Assembly (NCBI GenBank): GCA_964562425.1
Contig: CAZLTJ010000139.1
Location: forward strand, 1-5,220
Length of the DNA stretch: 5,220 nucleotides
Reading direction: 5' to 3'
From: JAUWMV01 sp964562425
GTDB taxonomy: Bacteria; UBP14; UBA6098; B30-G16
Shown here: one piece after another, positions 1-4,980 of the stretch
How positions within the stretch are numbered: the stretch's first letter is position 1
Layout: every line of letters starts with the position of its first letter
Made by a program: the position numbers and the translations under genes
The notes under the pieces: generated by a model
Told to the model about the DNA's origin: nothing
The model's input: the letters and a program-made list of their open reading frames with translations, nothing else
The model's database searches: none

Positions 1-187
1 TACTCTTGGCTATAAATACTTTTAAGATGTAATTGATGTTCATGCTTATGCCTCTATTGCTAAAAACACTTTAGTAACATGGCACTATGATAAACTTCGT
101 ATAGATTCATATTCTTCCACACCTGACGACAAAATCACATTCACATACGCATTCCAGTTAGTACCAAAATTCACCCTTTTAGACTAG
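1..187 (+). pseudogene. C-terminal remnant of an unrecognised coding region, interrupted by a stop
   Basis: Reading from base 2, the frame gives TLGYKYF, then TAA at 23-25, then 53 open codons to TAG at 185-187. The tail ends in TFTYAFQLVPKFTLLD. The open stretch has no ATG, GTG or TTG start, and its residue pattern is protein-like, with alternating hydrophobic and polar residues and aromatics near the end, as in outer-membrane beta-strands. The seven residues before the stop look like the same protein, and GAA in place of TAA would restore one continuous frame. I therefore read it as the 3' end of a longer plus-strand gene that is broken by a nonsense change or a sequence error. The family is not recognised. 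A chance open frame in A+T-rich DNA remains possible. Confidence 0.35.
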
Positions 188-204
188 ATCTAGGGGTTAC
201 AGAA

Positions 205-237
205 GCAAGGAGCATAGGGGCATCAGCGCCCCTTGCT
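205..237. repeat. Hairpin 1 of a three-hairpin cluster
   Basis: AGCATAGGGGC (211-221) pairs with GCCCCTTGCT (228-237) around the six-base loop ATCAGC. The stem has ten base pairs with one bulged T at 215. GCAAGG at 205-210 can instead pair with CCTTGC at 231-236, so two alternative folds share the right arm. No T-run follows on either strand, so it is a poor intrinsic terminator. Its right arm resembles the right arms of the two hairpins that follow. Confidence 0.5.
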
Positions 238-242
238 CAAAC

Positions 243-284
243 TCATTGAATACGAATATGTCAATAAGGAATAGAAACTCCTTG
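243..284. repeat. Tandem diverged repeat, copy A (with hairpin 2)
   Basis: This 42-base segment aligns without gaps to copy B at 311-352, with 30 of 42 bases identical by my count. Shared blocks are the start TCAT, then GAATAC, TATGTCAA, AAGG and CCTTG. Its 3' part forms a short stem, AAGGA (266-270) with TCCTT (279-283), extendable by a T-G wobble. The stem is weaker than in copy B. Confidence 0.5.
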
Positions 285-310
285 CAGGATACTCCTTAGT
301 AGAGATTATC

Positions 311-354
311 TCATCGAATACATTTATGTCAACAAGGGGTTTCAGCCCCTTGTT
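311..354. repeat. Tandem diverged repeat, copy B (with hairpin 3)
   Basis: This is the partner of copy A, 68 bases downstream. AACAAGGGG (331-339) and CCCCTTGTT (346-354) form a perfect nine-pair stem around the loop TTTCAG. Compared with copy A, one A-T pair has become G-C and one T-G wobble has become C-G, so stem changes are compensatory. The stem lacks an adjoining T-run on either strand. It may be a REP-like intergenic element or a transcript-end stabiliser. Confidence 0.5.
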
Positions 355-389
355 CAATATATAGCTCGATAGTTAATTAAAAGAAAATT

Positions 390-401
390 GGAAGGTCTTC
401 C
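390..401. terminator. Weak bidirectional terminator candidate
   Basis: GGAAGGTCTTCC is a perfect 12-base palindrome, in effect a four-pair stem with a four-base loop. On the minus strand it lies 43 bases past the stop of the small MshEN-like gene and is followed by AATTTTCTTTT. On the plus strand it is followed by GTGAATTTTTAG. The stem is short, so termination strength is doubtful. Its place after the last minus-strand gene is its main support. Confidence 0.3.
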
Positions 402-444
402 GTGAATTTTTAGTGTGCTTTGGTCTACTTTTTATCAAAGGATA

Positions 445-648
445 TCAATAAACAATATAATCACCATTGAGAGCCTGTATCGCCAATGCTATTTCCAACT
501 GAGGCTCTTTGAGACATCCTTGCGAAATAAGGATTTGACCTATAAAGCGATTATCACCACTCAGTTGTTTGTCCAATGCGGAAGAAATATCCGCCTTCGT
601 GCAGAAACCCTCGAGTATTAAAATTTGGCCAATAAGCATTCTTTTCAT
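445..648 (-). CDS. Stand-alone MshEN / GspE-N-like mini-protein (67 aa)
   Basis: The product is almost wholly two repeats of the kind found at the N-terminus of type II secretion and type IV pilus assembly ATPases (GspE, PilB, MshE), where the pair can bind cyclic di-GMP. Each repeat fits a 24-residue frame: I at 2, G at 3, L at 6, G at 10, L or I at 17, A at 20, L at 21 and Q at 24. Repeat 1 begins LIGQIL and repeat 2 begins FIGQIL, with a six-residue spacer. The Arg that usually opens the canonical ligand-binding motif is L or F here, so nucleotide binding is uncertain. No ATPase domain follows. The TGA stop comes eleven residues after repeat 2. I chose the ATG at 646-648 because GAAGAGG lies nine bases upstream; a TTG at 667-669 in the same frame is less likely and would fall inside a palindrome. 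It may be a small regulatory or adaptor protein, or the remnant of a pilus ATPase gene. Confidence 0.6.
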   Translation of the reverse strand: MKRMLIGQILILEGFCTKADISSALDKQLSGDNRFIGQILISQGCLKEPQLEIALAIQALNGDYIVY

Positions 649-657
649 CTTATACAA

Positions 658-677
658 CCTCTTCAGCAATTGCTGAA
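658..677 (-). promoter_or_regulatory. Ribosome-binding site overlapped by a perfect 16-bp palindrome
   Basis: TTCAGCAATTGCTGAA (662-677) is a perfect palindrome. On the minus strand it runs directly into the Shine-Dalgarno-like GAAGAGG (658-664) of the MshEN-like gene, sharing three bases with it. As DNA it has the form of a dimeric-repressor operator. As RNA it would fold into a six-pair stem with an AATT loop whose 3' arm takes in part of the ribosome-binding site. The pairing is visible; a regulatory role is inference. Confidence 0.4.
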
Positions 678-865
678 CTTAATTTAATAGTATAAACAAA
701 AATTATTTAAGCCGTTTGTCAATATTATTTCTCTTTTCAAGATATACTCAAATAACATAGCATTTGCGTTACGACCCCCAAAACAACTGAACTTCGCCCA
801 AGAGAATTACAAACTGTCATATCTAAAATCAATTCTATCATTTCATATCTCTTGAGTAATTTATA

Positions 866-893
866 TTAATATAGATAATTTGGATTTTGTCAA
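866..893 (-). promoter_or_regulatory. Possible sigma-70-like promoter upstream of the MshEN-like gene
   Basis: On the minus strand, a perfect -35 TTGACA (888-893) is followed after 16 bases by TATTAA (866-871) as a -10. It lies just past the end of tilS and points toward the small gene at 445-648. It would leave a leader of about 210 bases, which contains a seven-pair inverted repeat (CAAGAGA at 799-805, TCTCTTG at 848-854) and the palindrome at 662-677. The -10 is only a moderate match and A+T-rich DNA yields such matches by chance. I see nothing else in 670-919. Confidence 0.3.
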
Positions 894-919
894 GTGGATT
901 AATTTGGGTTTCAATGCAT

Positions 920-2365
920 CTAACTTGCCTGCTTATTGCTAACACTATCATTACCGGTACAGTTTCTAAACACTCGGTTAAAAGTATTAGCAAATTTTCC
1001 GCTCCATTTAATTCGAATAATTTTTTTTGAACTATTATCGATTTTAAACTTATCTGAAATCTCTACACCAGCTACCCATGCAATTCTCTCACCGATATAA
1101 ACGATGGGAACAGCAGATCTGAATAACCGTGGAACTTTTCTTGCCCTAATGAAATGTGCTAAGTTAACACTTTTTCCGCCTAATGGATGAAACATATGCT
1201 TGAAATTTGTTGGCCTAACGGAAATAGGTGACTCATTCCATGCTATATATGCCACCAATCGATCTTTGGAATGTAAGTCTGATGGGACATTGGAGAGAGA
1301 AACTGTAATTTTGCCAAATGCATCCAATTTAGCAGGATTGCCAATACTAATATCTGCATATTTTAATTGAAAAGGTTCTTTTGTGTAAATAAATATACAA
1401 TTTCTTTCCCTCATAATATTAACACCACCGTAAAGTTCTTGCGTTGTATCGGACTTGAGAAGCTCCTCAAACTTCTCGCTCACCTTCTCATATGAAAAAT
1501 CTTTAAGACCCACACCAAGCTTAAGCAAATACTTCCGCAGAACCTCTCCGAATGTGAATTCATCCTCGAGAGCTTTATCTGCTCGCAAAGCAACCACTCC
1601 TTCTATCGAGCCAAGATAAACTTCCGTAAATTTATCTGACAAATTTCTCTCGAGTGCATCTCGGGTTAGACTGAGTATTTTTGATGCTTTGTGAATATGT
1701 CTAATCGATTGTTCATTAAAATTCTCTTCAATAAAAGGGAGAAGTTCATGTCTAATCTTATTTCGAGAATATCGCATATCCAAATTGGATAAATCTTCCC
1801 GCCAAGGAATTCCAAGTTCCCGAAGTGAAGCCTGTATCTCCTTCCGCCATAGATCGAGCATCGGACGAACAATTATACCGGTTCTGGGTTGAATGCCAGC
1901 CAGCCCTCGAACCCCTGTTCCTCTAAAAAGATTGAACACAAATGTTTCAACAGTATCATTTGCAGTATGACCTAATGCTATCACAGCTTTGTATTTACTT
2001 GCCTCTTTTTCGAATACTTCCCTTCTCATTATCCTGGCGGTCTCCTCGATGCCCAGAGACAGCAAACCAGCATTCTTAGGTACATTAACTTTGTGAACAT
2101 CCAGCGGGATACACCATTTTTCACAAATTTGCCTTACAAATTCCTCATCTTCATCAGTTTGTTTACCCCGAATCATATGATTAATATGCACTGCACGGAG
2201 ATTAAATTTCCTTTTTGAGGACAGTTTTTGTAATGCCCAAAGCAGAAAAGTCGAGTCGCAACCACCTGAAAATCCGACAATAATCGTGTTACAAATAGCA
2301 AAGAGATTATGAGAATCTGCAAATGTCTCGACAGTATTCAATAATTTTTCAATTTTTATCTCCAT
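920..2365 (-). CDS. tilS: tRNA(Ile)-lysidine synthetase TilS (481 aa)
   Basis: TilS joins lysine to C34 of the CAU-anticodon tRNA-Ile, using ATP, so that the tRNA reads AUA instead of AUG. It acts in the cytoplasm and is usually essential. The N-terminal N-type ATP pyrophosphatase domain holds the PP-loop SGGCDS at residues 33-38, the H-x-N-H motif near 60-63 (in VHINHMIRG), GHTANDTVET at 132-141, RPML at 167-170 and DLSNLDMRYSRNKIR at 191-205, the last typical of TilS. The C-terminal substrate-binding domain carries FHPLGG at 392-397 and RKVPRLFRSAVP at 409-420. The length matches long, Bacillus-type TilS proteins. The first ATG is supported by GGAAG (2372-2376) six bases upstream. It starts 12 bp after the methyltransferase stop and is probably transcribed with it. 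No clear terminator follows the TAG stop. Confidence 0.93.
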   Translation of the reverse strand: MEIKIEKLLNTVETFADSHNLFAICNTIIVGFSGGCDSTFLLWALQKLSSKRKFNLRAVHINHMIRGKQTDEDEEFVRQICEKWCIPLDVHKVNVPKNAGLLSLGIEETARIMRREVFEKEASKYKAVIALGHTANDTVETFVFNLFRGTGVRGLAGIQPRTGIIVRPMLDLWRKEIQASLRELGIPWREDLSNLDMRYSRNKIRHELLPFIEENFNEQSIRHIHKASKILSLTRDALERNLSDKFTEVYLGSIEGVVALRADKALEDEFTFGEVLRKYLLKLGVGLKDFSYEKVSEKFEELLKSDTTQELYGGVNIMRERNCIFIYTKEPFQLKYADISIGNPAKLDAFGKITVSLSNVPSDLHSKDRLVAYIAWNESPISVRPTNFKHMFHPLGGKSVNLAHFIRARKVPRLFRSAVPIVYIGERIAWVAGVEISDKFKIDNSSKKIIRIKWSGKFANTFNRVFRNCTGNDSVSNKQAS

Positions 2366-2377
2366 TAATTACTTCCA

Positions 2378-3196
2378 TTAAATCTTTTTTGCAACAATAT
2401 AGCTTCTTGGACCTCTTCTAATAACTTTCCTCATCATAGCTGCAATCCCCAATAGATTTATGATTGTCCAAAACAGCCCAGCCAAAAACATGCTCACCTT
2501 ATATATAAAAACAATAAAAACAGAGGAAGCACCTATTTTTCGCAAAATCATAACCTTAGTACCCCAAATCCTATCCCATATTCCACCCCAGAATCGCATT
2601 TCTTTTTCGAATGTTCCAGTTTCCAGAATTTCAAATCGGTTTGCAGTCGCCATATCTGCAAGTTCCATGGGGGTGTATGCTGTATGAATGAATTTCATCG
2701 ATTTAACACCAAAGTATTCTAGAATTCCTGTTTCCTCGAATTTGGGGCGCTTTTTATGCCAGTTCGGACATGTAATAATAAGAATCCCACCTTTAGTTAA
2801 TGTGCGATTTGCCTCTCTAAATAGAGCCGTTGGTTGCTCGAGATGCTCCAATGTTTCCGAGCAGAAAAACCCAGAAAGGCAGTTCGATGCAATGGGAAGG
2901 TTTTCCGCATCTCCACAAATGAATTTTGCATTCATGCATGCTTGTTTCGCCCGTAGAAGTGCACCAAAAGCAATATCAATGCCCACAACAAAATCTGCAG
3001 ATTCACTCAACTTGTTAAGATAAACACCACCTCCGCAACCAATATCTGCCCATATACCGTTGCTGATATATTTCTTAAACAATACTTTCTCGATAAATCG
3101 CTTTCGGGCAATGCCCCATCCGCTTATGTGTACAAATTTTTCCTCCGGATATTTCTCACCAAGGATTCTATAAAATTCTCTAAGTTCCGAATTCAT
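2378..3196 (-). CDS. Class I SAM-dependent methyltransferase with hydrophobic C-terminus (272 aa)
   Basis: It transfers a methyl group from S-adenosylmethionine to an unknown acceptor. The Methyltransf_11-type Rossmann fold is clear: motif I WADIGCGGG at 49-57, the acidic residue after strand 2 in GID at 72-74, GDAENLP at 95-101, SETLEHLEQP at 113-122, and LTKGGILIITCPN at 133-145. The C-terminal part, about 223-255, is strongly hydrophobic (VFIVFIYKVSMFLAGLFW and beyond) and followed by basic residues, so the enzyme may sit on or in the inner membrane. The ATG overlaps the TGA of the glycosyltransferase as ATGA. AAGGAG at 3209-3214 is 12 bases upstream, rather far, so translational coupling is likely. 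The neighbour suggests a lipid-linked sugar, polyprenyl or envelope-glycan acceptor; a quinone or another lipid cannot be excluded. Confidence 0.8.
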   Translation of the reverse strand: MNSELREFYRILGEKYPEEKFVHISGWGIARKRFIEKVLFKKYISNGIWADIGCGGGVYLNKLSESADFVVGIDIAFGALLRAKQACMNAKFICGDAENLPIASNCLSGFFCSETLEHLEQPTALFREANRTLTKGGILIITCPNWHKKRPKFEETGILEYFGVKSMKFIHTAYTPMELADMATANRFEILETGTFEKEMRFWGGIWDRIWGTKVMILRKIGASSVFIVFIYKVSMFLAGLFWTIINLLGIAAMMRKVIRRGPRSYIVAKKI

Positions 3197-3870
3197 TTAT
3201 TTATCCATCTCCTTGGGAAATAAGCTATTACGAACCAAATAAATCTTAATGTATCGATCAATTTGTTGAAATGACTTATTGAACCGTATATAGTGGGAAT
3301 TTTAACAAAAGTTATATTCGCATCGAGTCGAGCAGCTTCGACAATCATCTCACTTTCTATCTCGTATTTATTTGTGAAAAATCTCGAACTTTTTATAACC
3401 CAGCTCTTAACTGCTCTGAATCCGCACTGACTGTCCGGAATTTTCATACCTGCCAGAATCGATGTCGTAAAGGAAGACAATTTATTGCTTATCTTCCGCT
3501 CGATAGGCATTTGTTCTGTATCGAACATTCTGTTTCCAATAACCATATCGAAATTCTCAGAGAGCTTGTTTATGAAATTATTAATAAGTTCCGGTGGATG
3601 TTGCAGATCTGAATCCAGGGTAATTATGGCATCATATTCTCTAGCAATTGCTTCGTTGAATCCGGTTTTAAGAGCCGATCCTTTCCCACGGTTAACATCG
3701 TGAGAGATCAATATCGAATTATGCTTAGATGCAATTTTTGGTGTGTCATCGGAAGAGCCATCGTCTACAACAATAATGTCGACCTCGGAAACAGAAGCCT
3801 CGATTCTTTTCAACAGTTCATCGAGAGTCGCACTGGCATTATATGCCGGTATCACAATGCAGAATTTCAT
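3193..3870 (-). CDS. GT2 glycosyltransferase, polyprenyl-phosphate mannosyl/glucosyltransferase type (225 aa)
   Basis: The protein is a GT-A fold family 2 glycosyltransferase of the DPM1 / dolichyl-phosphate glucose synthase type. This type moves a sugar from a nucleotide donor to a polyprenyl phosphate at the cytoplasmic face of the membrane. Visible motifs are IPAYN at 7-11, VVDDGSSDDT at 34-43, NRGKGSALKTGF at 60-71, the metal/donor site DSDLQHPPE at 86-94, GNRM at 112-115 and DSQCGFRAVK at 146-155. Near the C-terminus, ISHFNKLIDTLRFIWF resembles the SH-x-x-P-x-x-DTLRF signature of bacterial undecaprenyl-phosphate enzymes. It ends without the transmembrane extension seen in some relatives. 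The start ATG has no Shine-Dalgarno match and overlaps a possible upstream peptide stop as ATGA. Its own stop overlaps the methyltransferase ATG by four bases. The donor sugar cannot be told from sequence. Confidence 0.87.
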   Translation of the reverse strand: MKFCIVIPAYNASATLDELLKRIEASVSEVDIIVVDDGSSDDTPKIASKHNSILISHDVNRGKGSALKTGFNEAIAREYDAIITLDSDLQHPPELINNFINKLSENFDMVIGNRMFDTEQMPIERKISNKLSSFTTSILAGMKIPDSQCGFRAVKSWVIKSSRFFTNKYEIESEMIVEAARLDANITFVKIPTIYGSISHFNKLIDTLRFIWFVIAYFPRRWINK

Positions 3871-3917
3871 AACATCAAGAAAAGTAATGCTAATACAGCA
3901 GGCAACAAAAACCGCAT
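3867..3917 (-). CDS. Possible 16-aa hydrophobic upstream peptide coupled to the glycosyltransferase
   Basis: ATG at 3915-3917 opens the frame MRFLLPAVLALLFLML, whose TGA (3867-3869) overlaps the glycosyltransferase ATG as ATGA. After one Arg the peptide is almost entirely hydrophobic, like a membrane micro-peptide or the core of a signal sequence. The downstream gene lacks its own ribosome-binding site, which fits translational coupling. Against it, the peptide ATG also has no Shine-Dalgarno match, and short hydrophobic frames are common in T-rich DNA. Confidence 0.25.
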   Translation of the reverse strand: MRFLLPAVLALLFLML

Positions 3918-3991
3918 TAAATTTGGTGTGAATTTTTAAAGAAAATCTTATTTATGCACAAATAACGTTAATCAACAAGACAAATTACATG

Positions 3992-4366
3992 TTAAACTTT
4001 TCTAAGCAAATAAGTGCCCAATACGATTGAAATTCCCCAGAAACCTGCAGCAATAAAAAACATAAACAATACAATACTGAATTCAGGCTTAGTAGAAAAT
4101 TCGATTAGTGACAACAACAAGGACGAAAAACTCGGTTTTAACACCAACACTGCAATGTAAACCGATAGACAAACCATCGCGAACCAAGGCAATAATAACC
4201 ACAAGCTCAGAGACGAATAAGATGGTGCTTCGATCCTATTCTCCTTATCAGAAATTTTAAGAGACACGCTCCGTGAGAATCCGAGCGGAAGCGGTTTTGA
4301 GTCTTCCAACTCGAATGCTTTCTGGAAAATTTCATCAAATTCGATCTGTTCTTTTTTCCCTTTCAT
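3992..4366 (-). CDS. Two-helix membrane protein, probable anti-sigma factor (124 aa)
   Basis: The gene begins inside the sigma-factor gene (32-bp overlap), with GAGGGA at 4372-4377 five bases before the ATG. The N-terminal 50 residues are charged and soluble. They include FDEIFQKAFELEDSKPLPLGF, which is reminiscent of the helix and 'LPxGF' stretch of membrane anti-sigma factors and their relatives. Two membrane segments follow, at about 53-77 and 96-119, with the short tail LRKV. There is no HxxxCxxC zinc motif, so it is not a classical ZAS-type anti-sigma factor. I infer the role from position, size and membrane layout: the cytoplasmic N-terminus would hold the sigma factor at the inner membrane until a signal frees it. 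It could instead be an unrelated small membrane protein under sigma control. Confidence 0.62.
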   Translation of the reverse strand: MKGKKEQIEFDEIFQKAFELEDSKPLPLGFSRSVSLKISDKENRIEAPSYSSLSLWLLLPWFAMVCLSVYIAVLVLKPSFSSLLLSLIEFSTKPEFSIVLFMFFIAAGFWGISIVLGTYLLRKV

Positions 4367-4886
4367 AAAGTTCCCTCAGACTTTTTTTCGCTCTGTAAAG
4401 AAGAGTTTTCACAGTGCCAATCGGCACACCCAATACATCTGCTACCTCTCGATAGCTTTTACCCGATAGATAATATAATAACAGTGCCTTTTGATTCGAA
4501 ACAGGAATTTTATCGATAAGCGACCACAATATCGATGCCTGCCTTCTCAGTTCCACGTCTTGCCAATTATCTTCAACTGCGTAATCAATCTCGTCAGTAT
4601 AATGAATCATATCTCGATCTTTTTGATGCCGTTTGATGTAATCATAAGCTAGATTTGAGGCTATGGAGTAAACCCATGTTGTGGGACTTGAATCCCCTCT
4701 GAAAGATGATATGGCACTGTATGCTTTCATAAAAACCTCCGAAACCAAGTCTCTAACCTCTTGATCTTCCATGCCCAGCCTCGACCTGAAAAGTGAGAAC
4801 AGTTTCGGCGAAAGCTCCTCCACGAATTTCTCCCACTCCAACTGATCACCTTTTCTGAGAAGTTCAATGTTAGGTTGTTTTTTCAT
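4335..4886 (-). CDS. ECF-type RNA polymerase sigma factor, sigma-70 family (183 aa)
   Basis: An extracytoplasmic-function sigma factor, which directs RNA polymerase to a small regulon under an envelope or stress signal. Numbered from the ATG at 4884-4886, region 2 spans roughly residues 19-90. It includes DLVSEVFMKAYSAISSF (the core-binding region 2.2) and the TTWVYSIASNLAYDYIKR block (regions 2.3-2.4). Region 4 spans about 119-175, with KIPVSNQKALLLYYLSGKSY followed by the helix-turn-helix EVADVLGVPIGTVKTLLYRAKKSL. Region 3 is absent, as expected for ECF factors. A TTG at 4917-4919 would add 11 residues (MINAHNIIQLG). I prefer the ATG because MKKQPNIELLRKGD is a usual ECF opening and AAGGAGG at 4937-4943 is too far from the TTG. 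Neither start has a strong ribosome-binding site. The 3' end overlaps the probable anti-sigma gene. Confidence 0.9.
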   Translation of the reverse strand: MKKQPNIELLRKGDQLEWEKFVEELSPKLFSLFRSRLGMEDQEVRDLVSEVFMKAYSAISSFRGDSSPTTWVYSIASNLAYDYIKRHQKDRDMIHYTDEIDYAVEDNWQDVELRRQASILWSLIDKIPVSNQKALLLYYLSGKSYREVADVLGVPIGTVKTLLYRAKKSLRELYEREKRTDRI

Positions 4887-4959
4887 TCCCAGTTGTATAA
4901 TATTGTGGGCATTTATCAATTGTGAATATTTTCATGCCTCCTTGGTCGGCAACGGACTG

Positions 4960-4966
4960 AAGTTCC
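4960..4966 (-). promoter_or_regulatory. ECF-like -35 element upstream of the sigma gene (tentative)
   Basis: The minus strand reads GGAACTT, identical to the -35 consensus of sigma-E-type ECF promoters, 40 bases before the TTG and 73 before the preferred ATG. That is where an autoregulated ECF promoter would be expected. A matching -10 is not evident: the sequence 16 bases on is AAGGA. The same GGGAACTT string recurs at 4368-4375, where it is part of the membrane-protein ribosome-binding region, so chance is a real possibility. Confidence 0.22.
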
Positions 4967-4980
4967 CTGTTACATCGTTA

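Noticed and set aside
243..352. Tandem repeats as a possible CRISPR array
   Set aside because: There are only two diverged copies of the 42-base unit with one 26-base gap, identity is about 70 percent and no cas gene is present. The structure fits hairpin repeats better.
415..621. Plus-strand open frame of 68 codons opposite the MshEN-like gene
   Set aside because: It is antisense to a frame with a clear repeat pattern, has no ribosome-binding site and shows no recognisable protein features.
689..722. A second TTGACA (717-722, minus) with TATACT (689-694) as a promoter for the small gene
   Set aside because: The spacer is 22 bases, outside the workable range for a sigma-70 promoter.
649..865. 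Cyclic di-GMP riboswitch in the leader of the MshEN-like gene
   Set aside because: I could not find the conserved core elements of the known GEMM class by eye, and the only pairing is a single seven-pair stem and the short palindrome.
2688..3023. Plus-strand open frame of 111 codons
   Set aside because: It lies wholly opposite the methyltransferase, whose motifs are unambiguous, so it is a shadow frame.
4870..4935. Tiny minus-strand frame starting MKIFTIDKCPQYYTTG directly after AAGGAGGC
   Set aside because: The purine run is only one base from the ATG, too close for ribosome binding, and the 21-codon frame overlaps the sigma gene start in another phase.
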